From Tenacibaculum skagerrakense (GTDB lineage: Bacteria > Bacteroidota > Bacteroidia > Flavobacteriales > Flavobacteriaceae), in assembly GCF_004345825.1 (NCBI RefSeq), contig NZ_SLXM01000001.1, positions 310,001 to 374,000 on the forward strand: a stretch of DNA of 64,000 bases, written 5' to 3'. Positions 17,893-26,820 of the stretch are shown in pieces. The position numbers and the translations under genes were made by a program. Under the pieces are notes generated by a model. The model was not told where the DNA came from. It saw nothing but the letters and a program-made list of their open reading frames with translations, and did no database searches. How positions within the stretch are numbered: position 1 is the first letter of the stretch; every line of letters starts with the position of its first letter.

Positions 17893-20800
17893 TTAAAACT
17901 GATATTTCAATCCTAATTGCGCTTTCCATCTCGAATTTATCACATCAAGCACCCAAGGTTTTGCATTTTCTTCTAATGTAAATTGATATACAGGTTCATT
18001 ATTTTGAACGCCCTTAAATTCTAACAAGCTAAAGTTTGAATTTACAACATTTGGTACAAAAACTAAACGTCCCCAATTTTTGTTTAACAAATTCAATACG
18101 TTAAAAACATCAAAACTCACCTGTAAATTATCGTTATTTTTAAAGGGAATATTCAATACAAATTTTGCATCTAATTGATGATTCCAAGGTGTTCTTCCGC
18201 CATTTCTCTCAGCGTAACTACCTCTGTTTTCTCTTAAATAATCATTACTATTTATGAAATTATCTAATCGAGTCCATTGTTCTTGAGCAGACACTAAAAT
18301 AGTTCCGTTAGTATCTGTAATATCGGCTAATTGAATTTCACTTTGGTTAGCTGGAATGTATACCAAATCGTTTCTTGAAGATCCATCTCTATTTACATCT
18401 CCTTGATAAACCACAGAATAAGGATTTCCTGATGTTCCTGTGTATAAAGTAGAAACTTGTAATTGATAGTTATTCTTAAAATCGAAGTTATAGCTATGAG
18501 AAGAAACAATTTTATGACGAAGATCAAAGTTAGAAAAGGATACATCTGGATTGTTAGAGTCTATTGCTTGATTCCATTCGAAATTTGCTGCAGACGAATT
18601 TCGTACTGTACTTGATATATCTTTACTTTTTCCATTTGTATACCCTAAGAATCCAGCATAATTTTCTGTTTCTTTTGAAAGTCCGAAATTGATATTGTAA
18701 CGATATCCTCTATCTGTATTTTTTAATAAAAATACGTTTGTAAAATTATCATTTACTCTTGTTCCGTTATAAAATTGACGATTATCTGCCCCCGAGTAAT
18801 TTCCGAATTCTTGACGTCTGTTTATCGATTGGAAAAAGATTCCTTTTACTACATCAGTATACGTTGCTTCTACAGAAAAACGAAAATTTTGAGGAAGCTT
18901 GGCTTCAAAACTCAATCGAGTTTTCCATTCTCTTGGCAATTCAAAATCGTTATCAATTAAGTTTATTTCAGTTAATCCTGGTTGTTGATTGGCTAAAACA
19001 CCTAGATTTTCTTCTAATTGAACAACATTTCCATTCGGTCGAATATCCACATTAAAATAATCAGTACCAGAAATATATTCGGCATACGCAAACCATAAAT
19101 ACGGAATTCTTCCTGTAAATAATCCACTTCCTCCGCTAAGTGTATACTTTTTATCCTCATCCAAATTATAGGTAAAACTTAGTCTTGGATTGATATGTGG
19201 ATTCACGTCAATCTTGTTAGTAAACTGAATAAATTCAGGAGTATTTGTTACCAACGGACTTAAAGGTAAATCATCCAATAATAATTGATTATCTAAACGA
19301 ATTCCTGCATTTACCGTAAAGTGATCGTTGATTTTAATGTTATCTTGAACGTAAAATGCAGATGTAAGGACATCTATTGTTGCAGATGGTTGGTTATTCA
19401 CAAAGTCAAAGCTGTTGTTAGAAACATGATAAACACCACGAATTCTAGATGGCATATCGTTTAAAAAATCATTAACAGAATTGTAGGCCCAACGCCCGTT
19501 CCATGCAGTTAAAAACCCATAGTCTATATCATTAAATTGTAATAAAAACCCACCAGTAATGGTATGATTATTTTTATAGTAGGTAAGTTTATCTGTTAAC
19601 TGAAACGTATTCAAATTTGTGTTATAAATTGAAGCTTCTCTATACGTTCCAGCGAAAATTCTATTCGAAGAATCGTTGATTTCTAAATGTGGAAAAACAC
19701 GACCATCATAAGAACGATCTTCTTTTACTTTGTTATAACCCAAGGTTAAAATGTTAGAGGTGTTTTCTGATAAACTTGAGTTTAACTCGAATGTTGTACT
19801 ATTTAAAATGCTGTTATGGCGATATCCTTGATTCCCAAAGTTAAATACGGCCTGATTCCATTCTAAATTGTCTGCGAAACTTTTTACAAAGTTGTTCCTT
19901 AAGGTCAGTTTGTGATTTTCAGATAAATTATAATCTAAACTCGCGAATATTTTCGTTGAAGCAGTTTGAATATCAGCATTCTCAAAAGCACCCGGATCAT
20001 AATTATAATCGTTTCTTAATTTATCGGCAATGTCAATTACTGTAGCCTGATCAATATTAGATGCATTGGTTCCAGGAGCTCCTAACACTGGAGTTTTACT
20101 TATTGCTTGCTCTACGTTTAGGTAATAGAATAATTTATCTTTTTTAATAGCACCACCTAGTCCAGCACCAAACTGAACATCATAAAAGCTATCAACATTT
20201 TGTTCAGTTCCTTCTGCAAATTTCCCAATTAAAAGCTGATTGTTTCCGTATCCATAAACTTCACCTTGCGTTTTATTGGTACCGTTTTTAGTTACCACAT
20301 TAATATTGGCTCCTGTAAAGTTTCCGATACTAACATCAAACGGAGCTATTTTTACAGAAAGTTCTTTAATGGCTCCAAAACTTATAGGCTGACTTCTAGA
20401 AAGGCTTCCTGGTGTTCCATTGGCTGACGATCCTGAAGCGCCACTTGCAGGTTCTTGAAAACCAACTACATCATTACTTGCAATTCCGTCTATATTAAAG
20501 TTGTTAAAACGATTACTTGCACCACCGAATGAATTCAAATTTGCATTAGATAAATTGCGTGTTACATCTTGAACACTTCTACTAATTGATGGGGTTTTAA
20601 GTAGTTGTTTGGTTGATATATTTCGCGTTCTTTTAGTCGCAGTAGCATTGATTATAACTTCATCTAAATCAGTACTTTCTTCAAATAGAATGATATCTAA
20701 AGTTGTTGTTTTCCCTAAGTTGATTTTAATGTTAGATTTCTGATACGTGTGAAAACCGATAAATTGAATTTCAAGTTGATACTGATTTCCAGGAGGAATA

Positions 20801-21000
20801 TTTGCAATTAAATAATGACCAGTTTCTTGAGAGGTTGTCGTATATTTTGAGTTGGTATCTAAATCAGTAAGAATAATAGCTGCATAAGGAACAGAGGTTT
20901 TCGTATTATCAGTAATTTTTCCTTCTAGAATACCAGTAGTTTCTTGTGCAAAAGTGAATTGTAGCGTAAATAATAAAACTATAAAAATTGAAATTTTCAT
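17893..21000 (-). CDS. TonB-dependent outer-membrane receptor with carboxypeptidase-like regulatory domain
   Basis: About 1035 residues when started at 21000 (MKISIFIVLLF, signal peptide ending FAQ); an in-frame ATG at 21048 would add 16 polar residues and seems wrong. After the signal peptide comes a carboxypeptidase-like domain (ILEGKITDNTKTSVPYAAI), then a TonB plug and a large barrel ending LKYQF with C-terminal Phe. It fits the non-SusC TonB receptors of Flavobacteria, with no SusD partner beside it. It sits 134 bases downstream of the arsenosugar-type cluster on the same strand, so it may move an arsenic or sugar compound; that is inference. Confidence 0.85.
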   Translation of the reverse strand: MKISIFIVLLFTLQFTFAQETTGILEGKITDNTKTSVPYAAIILTDLDTNSKYTTTSQETGHYLIANIPPGNQYQLEIQFIGFHTYQKSNIKINLGKTTTLDIILFEESTDLDEVIINATATKRTRNISTKQLLKTPSISRSVQDVTRNLSNANLNSFGGASNRFNNFNIDGIASNDVVGFQEPASGASGSSANGTPGSLSRSQPISFGAIKELSVKIAPFDVSIGNFTGANINVVTKNGTNKTQGEVYGYGNNQLLIGKFAEGTEQNVDSFYDVQFGAGLGGAIKKDKLFYYLNVEQAISKTPVLGAPGTNASNIDQATVIDIADKLRNDYNYDPGAFENADIQTASTKIFASLDYNLSENHKLTLRNNFVKSFADNLEWNQAVFNFGNQGYRHNSILNSTTFELNSSLSENTSNILTLGYNKVKEDRSYDGRVFPHLEINDSSNRIFAGTYREASIYNTNLNTFQLTDKLTYYKNNHTITGGFLLQFNDIDYGFLTAWNGRWAYNSVNDFLNDMPSRIRGVYHVSNNSFDFVNNQPSATIDVLTSAFYVQDNIKINDHFTVNAGIRLDNQLLLDDLPLSPLVTNTPEFIQFTNKIDVNPHINPRLSFTYNLDEDKKYTLSGGSGLFTGRIPYLWFAYAEYISGTDYFNVDIRPNGNVVQLEENLGVLANQQPGLTEINLIDNDFELPREWKTRLSFEAKLPQNFRFSVEATYTDVVKGIFFQSINRRQEFGNYSGADNRQFYNGTRVNDNFTNVFLLKNTDRGYRYNINFGLSKETENYAGFLGYTNGKSKDISSTVRNSSAANFEWNQAIDSNNPDVSFSNFDLRHKIVSSHSYNFDFKNNYQLQVSTLYTGTSGNPYSVVYQGDVNRDGSSRNDLVYIPANQSEIQLADITDTNGTILVSAQEQWTRLDNFINSNDYLRENRGSYAERNGGRTPWNHQLDAKFVLNIPFKNNDNLQVSFDVFNVLNLLNKNWGRLVFVPNVVNSNFSLLEFKGVQNNEPVYQFTLEENAKPWVLDVINSRWKAQLGLKYQF

Positions 21001-21133
21001 GTTTGTAATACTATATTTAGTAAATGAATTGGTTTGATTTTTAGTCACAATAATTCCATGTTAAGAACTTAGACGAAGCATTATGCATGAAAGTTCTACT
21101 GATATAAATACAGTGACATAATAATTGAGTTTG

Positions 21134-21826
21134 TTATGAAATAAAAAGGAAAGGAGAGCCTTTGTTACAAGTGTTAGAGGAGTATGTTGGAGTGTAAATA
21201 TTGAAAATTTCTACAATAAACTCTTTAGGAAAAAAAAGAATTGAGAATATAAGATGTCTCAGAATTAGATTAGTATTTCTGAATCTATTGATGAAATAAA
21301 ATAAATCTTTTGTTTCATCAATATCCTTTAATACTTCAATACGCTTAGTAATGTGCTTTTTTGATGTTAAATAATTTTCTAAAGCAGTAAAAAGAAAATT
21401 GCTTTGCCAAGGGAGCTCTTGAAATTCTTCCTTATTGAAAGTACTTTTTGAAAGAGTAATCAAATAAGAACCACCATCCATAGAAGGGCCTAAAGTGAGA
21501 ATTTGATGTTGAAGATTTTCTTTAGCTATTAGTAAATGTTCTGTTTTTAAATCTGGAGTGTCGTTTCCAATGGTAATTACAGCATCATAACCTTGTTTAA
21601 AAATGGATTCTATTGCATTACTAAAGCGTTCACCAAAGTTTTTTCCAACCTGATTTACATCTGAGAAAAGCAGAACATCTAAACCTGTTTGTTTAGCTTT
21701 TGAGAGTGTTTCTTCATTGAAATATTCATACAGGTTTTTAGAACCTGATATATTCTTTTGTTTCAATTCTTCTTCAGGAGAATTGGCAAAGAGTACAATA
21801 GCGGTATGAATATTCTTGTGATGCAT
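21134..21826 (-). CDS. DUF2064 glycosyltransferase-like protein (second copy in cluster)
   Basis: 230 residues. The first 175 follow the DUF2064 / TIGR04282 fold (nucleotide-sugar transferase-like): IVLFANSPEEE, VITIGNDTPDL with the DTPDL motif, and LGPSMDGGSYLITLS. The paralogue at 24058-24663 has the same order of motifs. The last 50 residues (hydrophobic, NTNLILRHLIFSILFFP) are extra and may be a membrane-associated tail. It lies between ArsM and the TonB receptor, so it probably acts in the same pathway, on a sugar or as a partner of the second copy. Confidence 0.75.
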   Translation of the reverse strand: MHHKNIHTAIVLFANSPEEELKQKNISGSKNLYEYFNEETLSKAKQTGLDVLLFSDVNQVGKNFGERFSNAIESIFKQGYDAVITIGNDTPDLKTEHLLIAKENLQHQILTLGPSMDGGSYLITLSKSTFNKEEFQELPWQSNFLFTALENYLTSKKHITKRIEVLKDIDETKDLFYFINRFRNTNLILRHLIFSILFFPKEFIVEIFNIYTPTYSSNTCNKGSPFLFIS

Positions 21827-21895
21827 TCGTTAGTTTCGAAGCATTCAGTCGAAGGAAGTTCTATTAAATTACAATAGGAAGGCTAAAAAATAAAA

Positions 21896-22034
21896 ACTGT
21901 CTAAAAAAACTACTAATGGTCAAACTGAACTTGTTTCAGTTTCTCATCATACTTGGCAAATAAGACTTGATAAGATTCTGAAATATCCCGAAACTTCGGG
22001 ACAGAATGACGTTCTAAGATGCTTTTTAGACAGT
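21896..22034. repeat. MITE/REP-like element with 12-bp terminal inverted repeats
   Basis: ACTGTCTAAAAA at 21896-21907 is repeated as TTTTTAGACAGT at 22023-22034. Inside are three nested palindromes: AAACTGAA/TTCAGTTT (21922-21942), ATTCTG/CAGAAT (21975-22007) and TCCCGAA/TTCGGGA (21986-22001). It fills the gap between the DUF2064 gene and arsM. The inner part resembles the sequence at 11558-11636. Confidence 0.7.
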
Positions 22035-22065
22035 CTGTTTTATAAGATTTTAAATCAATGTTGAT

Positions 22066-23034
22066 TTAACAACATCCTCCACCATCATAATGAAAAGTGG
22101 ATTCTGAAATGAAAATATCTTTTCTTCCTAAATCGGCTAAAACGCCAGCTGTTTTATCGCAAATTGCTAAAGGTTGATTTTTAAGTAAAGTATGACCTTT
22201 ACCATCATCGAAATATTCCTCTTCTCCGAAGTAAATTGCAGCTTTACCAGTAAAAATACATGGTCCGTCTTCTGGCATTGGATCTTTAATGGCAGCAACT
22301 TCAATTGACTCAATATAAATTAATTCTTCAGTCGGATAATTTACAGGGTCTAAAATTCTATATGGTTTTCTAGCTCTAATTTCTATTGTTCCGAAACCAG
22401 CATCCGTTAGCATTTTTACATATTCAGCAATTGGTAAACTTCCGCTTAAACATAAAGCACGTAAACGCTCATCATTACGTAATGTTTCATTCATTGGTTG
22501 TTCACAAGTTGGATCACTCATAACTAAACGTCCGTGTGGTTTTAAAACACGATACATTTCAGCAATAGCTTTCTTTAAATCATCTGCTTTAAAAATATTA
22601 AACAAGCAGTTTTGTGCAGCAACATCAATTGAATTATCTTCAACAGGTAAATTCATTGCATCACCTTTACGTAGGTCAACAAATTCACTTTTGAACCAAT
22701 CGTTTTGTTCCTCAGCTTCAATGAAGTTTTTACGTGAAGCTTCTAACATTTCATCAACTACATCTAAACCAATTACACCACCTTTATTTCTATTGAAATA
22801 GGCAAATTGTAGTAATTCCATTCCACCTCCAACACCAACATATAGCATTTTAGGATTGTTGGTTAAATCTCTTGCATGCACAGTAGAACCACAGCCGTAG
22901 TTCATTTCTTGCATAATTTTAGGGATTTTTAATCCTGGTAGTTCCCAAATAGGATTTGTAGTACAGCATAATCCAACATCTGGAGTTAATGCTGCTTCTT
23001 TATATACATCTTTTGTTGTTTCTAAATAACTCAT
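22066..23034 (-). CDS. arsM: ArsM-type arsenite methyltransferase of arsenosugar clusters
   Basis: 322 residues. The SAM-binding motif is YVGVGGGMELLQ (near residues 65-76), and a class I methyltransferase core follows. Cysteines expected to bind trivalent arsenic are visible: Cys23 and Cys24 in VGLCCTTNP, Cys48 in NYGCGS and the final CysCys of GGGCC. It should methylate arsenite stepwise to dimethylarsenite for the radical-SAM step. It is followed by the DUF2064 gene and preceded by the PNP gene. The type I named variant in Bacteroidota has this same N-terminal GLCCT pattern. Confidence 0.88.
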   Translation of the reverse strand: MSYLETTKDVYKEAALTPDVGLCCTTNPIWELPGLKIPKIMQEMNYGCGSTVHARDLTNNPKMLYVGVGGGMELLQFAYFNRNKGGVIGLDVVDEMLEASRKNFIEAEEQNDWFKSEFVDLRKGDAMNLPVEDNSIDVAAQNCLFNIFKADDLKKAIAEMYRVLKPHGRLVMSDPTCEQPMNETLRNDERLRALCLSGSLPIAEYVKMLTDAGFGTIEIRARKPYRILDPVNYPTEELIYIESIEVAAIKDPMPEDGPCIFTGKAAIYFGEEEYFDDGKGHTLLKNQPLAICDKTAGVLADLGRKDIFISESTFHYDGGGCC

Positions 23035-23151
23035 ATTGTTTAGTATTTAGTTCACAGTAAATAGTTGGCAGTAATTAGTACCTAATTTGTTTTACTGATA
23101 TTTTTTTTAGTCTTATTATATTTATGAATTAAATTTTCAAATTACGGTAGC

Positions 23152-23205
23152 TGAGTGGAGTCGAAGCTATAACTCATTTTAAAAGTATGATTTCGACTTC
23201 GCTCA
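23152..23205. repeat. REP-like inverted repeat
   Basis: TGAGTGGAGTCGAA (23152-23165) is nearly the reverse complement of TTCGACTTCGCTCA (23192-23205). It is the cGAGTC-type palindrome that recurs at 25158 and 26292. It lies in the 211-base gap between arsM and the PNP gene. Confidence 0.6.
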
Positions 23206-23245
23206 ATCACCAAACATTATAATTTTCTAACTTCTAACTTCTAAC

Positions 23246-24061
23246 TTAAAGCTGTTTTATCAATTCTTTAAAAAGTGTAACCAGTTTTGGTTCTGCTTTA
23301 CCTGCAACTGCAATAATATCTGAAATATCAACAGGTTGTAAATTTTTAGGGTCGCATTCATCCGTTAAAACTGAAATCGCACAACAAGGAATATCTAATT
23401 GTTTAGCTACAATTACTTCAGGAACAGTACTCATTCCAACAGCATCTGTTTCTAGTATTTGAAGCATTCTGTATTCGGCACGTGTTTCTAATTGCGGACC
23501 TAATACACTTGTATAAATTCCTTCATGTAGCGTTATGTCGTTCTGTTTTGCAATAACTTTCAGTTGGTCGTTTAATTTTTTTGAATACGGTTCTAACATG
23601 TCGGCAAAAATGTTCCCGAATTCTTTTGCTTCTTTAAAGGCTAAAGGAGAACTGCCTTGTAAATTGATATGATCTTCAATTACCATTAAATCTCCTTTTT
23701 TGTAAGAAAGATTAATTGCACCTGCAGCATTTGAAATTAAAAGATTTTTAATTCCTAAACCCTGCATTGTTCTAATTCCATAAGTAACTTCCCAAGGAGT
23801 ATAACCTTCATACAAATGAAAGCGTCCTGACATTACAACTACATTTTTACCTGATAATTTTCCGAAGATTAATTTACCAGAGTGAAATTCAACAGTAGCT
23901 TCAGGAAAGTTTGGAATTTCATTATATTGAATTTCCTGAGATATTTCTATATGGTCAACAAGTTTACCTAAACCAGTTCCCAGTACAATTCCCACTTCTG
24001 GTGTTTCAACATTTCTGTTGGTTAGATATTTTATAGTTTCTTGTAGCTGTTGTTGTTTCAT
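23246..24061 (-). CDS. Purine nucleoside phosphorylase
   Basis: 271 residues, the standard length of the trimeric PNP (class I, type I). Motifs seen: IVLGTGLGKL near the N-terminus, the phosphate-binding SGRFHLYEGY, SNAAGAINLSYKKGDL, and DAVGMSTVPEV, all characteristic. It splits purine nucleosides to base plus ribose-1-phosphate. In this cluster it may cleave adenine from 5'-deoxyadenosyl-arsenicals made by ArsS. Its ATG overlaps the stop of the glycosyltransferase gene by four bases (24058-24061), so they are translationally coupled. Confidence 0.9.
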   Translation of the reverse strand: MKQQQLQETIKYLTNRNVETPEVGIVLGTGLGKLVDHIEISQEIQYNEIPNFPEATVEFHSGKLIFGKLSGKNVVVMSGRFHLYEGYTPWEVTYGIRTMQGLGIKNLLISNAAGAINLSYKKGDLMVIEDHINLQGSSPLAFKEAKEFGNIFADMLEPYSKKLNDQLKVIAKQNDITLHEGIYTSVLGPQLETRAEYRMLQILETDAVGMSTVPEVIVAKQLDIPCCAISVLTDECDPKNLQPVDISDIIAVAGKAEPKLVTLFKELIKQL

Positions 24062-24663
24062 GAATTTAAAAATTGTGTAAATGCTGGATGATTTTGAATG
24101 TCTTCAATAACATCAACATCGTTAAGTATAGGCAATAAAAATACGCTTTGTTTTTTTAAGTCGTTCAAAGTGGCTTCGCGAACAGATGAGGTTCCCCAAT
24201 CTTTATTTTTAAAAATATCAGGATAAACTTGCTTTGCGGCTAATAAATAATATCCACCATCTTCTGCTGGACCGATAACAACATCATTTGAGTCCAATTG
24301 ATGAAAAGCTTCCTCGATATGATGCGATTCTAAATCATACAAATCGCTCCCAATGATGGCAACTTTTTTATATCCCATTGAGAAAGCAGCAGTGAATGCA
24401 TTTTGCATCCGCTTTCCTAAATCATCGCCTTCTTGTTGTAATTTTTGAAATACGGTAGCATCCCATATATCATTATCTCTTATCTTAACAGAATAAAACA
24501 CAGCTTTGTCTGATGATACTTGCTGTGTTACTTCTTTTGTTCTGTTTAATAAGAATTTATAGATCTCTAGTGCTTTTTCATTACCTAAAGATTTTGCGAG
24601 TCGAGTTTTTACCTTTCCTAGTTCTGGGTTTCTGGTAAAAATCATCAACAAATTTTTACTCAT
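24058..24663 (-). CDS. TIGR04282-type arsenosugar glycosyltransferase (DUF2064)
   Basis: 201 residues. Starts MSKNLLMIFTRNPELGKVKTRLAKSLG, the nucleotide-binding N-terminal motif of DUF2064/TIGR04282 proteins, then IIGSDLYDL (DxD-like) and IGPAEDGGYYLLA near residue 135. Family members in this context are named arsenosugar-biosynthesis glycosyltransferases; they probably act on the ribosyl-arsenical made by ArsS and PNP. It overlaps the rhodanese gene upstream by eight bases and the PNP gene downstream by four, so the three form a tight operon. Confidence 0.88.
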   Translation of the reverse strand: MSKNLLMIFTRNPELGKVKTRLAKSLGNEKALEIYKFLLNRTKEVTQQVSSDKAVFYSVKIRDNDIWDATVFQKLQQEGDDLGKRMQNAFTAAFSMGYKKVAIIGSDLYDLESHHIEEAFHQLDSNDVVIGPAEDGGYYLLAAKQVYPDIFKNKDWGTSSVREATLNDLKKQSVFLLPILNDVDVIEDIQNHPAFTQFLNS

Positions 24664-25150
24664 ATATTTTTATTCCTTTTGTTAGCCACACGCCCCATTC
24701 TTTATCAAAAGCATGGACTTCTTCTGTGGGTTTATTGTTTTTGTTTACAACAGAATTCCCTTTATTTTTCCATTCGAAAATACCACCGTATAAGTTGAAA
24801 ACGTTTTTGTATCCAGCTTTTTTAAGTTGCTCTGCAATATCCTCTGAACGAATACCTAATGAACAATATACTACTATTTTGTTGTTTTTATCTTCAGGTA
24901 ATTGTTGTATTGTTTTTTGTAAATCGAAATGGTCATACCCAACACAAATAGCTTTATTTAGATGGCTTACTTCAAACTCTCTTGGTTCTCGAGCATCTAA
25001 TAACACTATGTTTTCATCTTTATCATTCAAATTTTCAACATGAATATAAGGAACTGATTCTTGGTTGAATTTTTTCAATAGTTGTTTTAGATTCTTTTGA
25101 GAAAAAGAATTTAACGATGTTAAAACGATAAGAAAGATTATTTTTTTCAT
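24656..25150 (-). CDS. Exported rhodanese-like protein
   Basis: 164 residues with a short hydrophobic signal (MKKIIFLIVLTSLNSFS). The rhodanese domain follows: VLLDAREPREFEVSHL, then the active-site loop VVYCSLGIRSE with Cys near residue 115. Rhodaneses transfer sulfane sulfur; here one may supply sulfur or reduce a thiol-bound arsenical in the periplasm. Overlaps the next gene by eight bases (24656-24663), so it belongs to the arsenosugar operon. Confidence 0.85.
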   Translation of the reverse strand: MKKIIFLIVLTSLNSFSQKNLKQLLKKFNQESVPYIHVENLNDKDENIVLLDAREPREFEVSHLNKAICVGYDHFDLQKTIQQLPEDKNNKIVVYCSLGIRSEDIAEQLKKAGYKNVFNLYGGIFEWKNKGNSVVNKNNKPTEEVHAFDKEWGVWLTKGIKIYE

Positions 25151-25157
25151 TCTATAA

Positions 25158-25181
25158 ACATCTCGACTGCGCTCGATGTGA
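25158..25181. repeat. Short REP-like palindrome
   Basis: ACATCTCGA...TCGATGTG around a CTGCGC centre, in the gap between the rhodanese and arsS. It matches the core of the elements at 23152 and 26292. Confidence 0.5.
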
Positions 25182-25226
25182 CATTTTAATTATTACATCG
25201 ACTAATTATCAAATTTGCTAATTAAA

Positions 25227-26279
25227 TTACGCTACAGTTCCTTGACAACTACTTCCTGCTCCTGCAGTGCAACCATAACAGTGTTGGTTGATAATGATAG
25301 TACGTTTACTCAACAACTCTTCATTATATTCTGAAATGTGTTTTACTTTACTAGCGACTTTCAAATTCAACATTTGATTAAAATCACAGTCATATAACCA
25401 GCCATCCCAGCTTACAGAAAGCGTATTTGTACACATTACATTTTCAACAGCCATTGGATTATAAGCTTCAACTAATGCATACATATAATCCTCATAATTT
25501 TCAGAAGCAATTAAGTAATCCAAAAATCTACTAATAGGTAAATTAGTAATTGCAAATAAGTTATTGAAAACAATTCCAAAATCTTCTGATAAGGCCTTTT
25601 TAAAATCACTTTCTAAAGCAGCTTGATCACCTGGTAAGAAAGCTCCCGAAGGATTATAAACTAAATCCAATTGTAATCCAGAACCTTCTTTTCCGTAACC
25701 AACTTCGTTTAGCATTTGTAAAGCTTCGATTGATTTATCAAAAACTCCATCACCACGTTGCTTATCTGTTTTTCCACGTGTCCAGTGTGGCATTGAAGAA
25801 ACAACATGAACATTGTGTTTTTTAAAGAACTCTGGTAAATCGTAATATTTTTTATTAGCACGAATAATGGTAAGATTAGATCGCACGATAAAATCTTTAA
25901 TTCCTGCTTTTGAAGCTTCTTCTACAAACCAACGGAAATTAGGATTCATCTCTGGAGCTCCACCTGTTAAATCTAAGGTATGCGCACCAGTTTTTTTTAT
26001 GACCTCCAAGCACTGTTCCATGGTTTCTTGTGTCATGATTTCTTTTCTATCAGGACCAGCATCAACATGACAATGCGCACAAACTTGATTACACATATAA
26101 CCTAAGTTGATTTGTAGAATTTCTAATTTTTTAGGTTGTAAAGGAAATTGATTTGTTTCCTTAATTTTTTCAGCAAAGGTTGGTAATTCGCCATCTTTAA
26201 AAATTCCATTTGACAGAATTTCTAATTGGCGTTGTGTATTTGCTAAATCGTTATTTCTTGCTAAAAGGGATTTCTTCAT
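25227..26279 (-). CDS. arsS: Radical-SAM arsenosugar synthase ArsS
   Basis: 350 residues. The radical-SAM Cys cluster is CNQVCAHC (Cys63, Cys67, Cys70), the canonical CxxxCxxC. The C-terminal region holds CYGCTAGAGSSCQG (Cys334, Cys337, Cys345), an auxiliary cysteine set typical of ArsS. The family uses SAM to add a 5'-deoxyadenosyl group to dimethylarsenite, the committed step to arsenosugars. It lies 76 bases upstream of the rhodanese gene. Its association with arsM, PNP and the TIGR04282 protein confirms the assignment. Confidence 0.92.
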   Translation of the reverse strand: MKKSLLARNNDLANTQRQLEILSNGIFKDGELPTFAEKIKETNQFPLQPKKLEILQINLGYMCNQVCAHCHVDAGPDRKEIMTQETMEQCLEVIKKTGAHTLDLTGGAPEMNPNFRWFVEEASKAGIKDFIVRSNLTIIRANKKYYDLPEFFKKHNVHVVSSMPHWTRGKTDKQRGDGVFDKSIEALQMLNEVGYGKEGSGLQLDLVYNPSGAFLPGDQAALESDFKKALSEDFGIVFNNLFAITNLPISRFLDYLIASENYEDYMYALVEAYNPMAVENVMCTNTLSVSWDGWLYDCDFNQMLNLKVASKVKHISEYNEELLSKRTIIINQHCYGCTAGAGSSCQGTVA

Positions 26280-26291
26280 TATTTAATTTTT

Positions 26292-26350
26292 GTCAGGTCG
26301 AGCGCAGTCGAGACCTAATTAAACAACCTCTCGACTCCGCTCGAGGTGAC
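26292..26350. repeat. Two adjacent REP-like palindromes
   Basis: GGTCGAGCGCAGTCGAGACC (26297-26316) is one palindrome and ACCTCTCGACTCCGCTCGAGGT (26325 onward) a second. They fill most of the gap upstream of arsS. Both belong to the family seen at 23152 and 25158. Confidence 0.65.
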
Positions 26351-26425
26351 AATGTGTTTCAGATCCCAACTTTCGTTGAGATAAGTAATTTCTAAAATTT
26401 AGACTTCGCTAAACTTAGAGTTTAC

Positions 26426-26761
26426 TTACATTTCTAATTTGTTCACTTTGTTCATCATTTGAACACCGTGAACTAAAGTAGCACCACTTTTAATTGCTGC
26501 TCCAACGTGAATGGCTTCCATCATTTCTTCCTTTGTGATTCCACGTTGTAAACCATCTTTAGTATACGCATCAATACAATATGGACATTGTTCAGTATGC
26601 GCAACAGCAAGTGCTATTAAACTTTTTTCGCGAGCAGTAAGTGCTCCTTCTTCAAAAACTTTTCCATAATAATCAAAGAACTTGTTACCAAGCTCTTCAC
26701 TCCATTCGGTTATTTTTCCAAACTTTCTTAAGTCGGCGGGATCATAATATGTTTTAGACAT
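26426..26761 (-). CDS. AhpD/carboxymuconolactone-decarboxylase-like protein of arsenosugar clusters
   Basis: 111 residues. The redox motif is EQCPYCIDAY (CxxC at about residues 51-54), and the length fits single-domain AhpD/CMD proteins, which act as peroxidase-like or thiol-reducing partners. Proteins of this type in arsM/arsS clusters carry the name arsenosugar biosynthesis-associated peroxidase-like. It lies between arsS and the DUF547 gene on the same strand and is likely cotranscribed. It may keep As(III) reduced or protect against the peroxide formed by the radical step. Confidence 0.85.
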   Translation of the reverse strand: MSKTYYDPADLRKFGKITEWSEELGNKFFDYYGKVFEEGALTAREKSLIALAVAHTEQCPYCIDAYTKDGLQRGITKEEMMEAIHVGAAIKSGATLVHGVQMMNKVNKLEM

Positions 26762-26820
26762 GTACTTTCTTTTATGTTTTTTTATACTGAACTCGTTTCA
26801 GCAAAATGAGAATAAAAATA

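Noticed and set aside
18759..19055. Plus-strand frames inside the TonB receptor
   Set aside because: Antisense shadows, composition unlike a protein of this genome.
26210..26395. 61-residue frame spanning the arsS start and the REP palindromes
   Set aside because: It reads through repeats and the antisense of arsS; not a gene.
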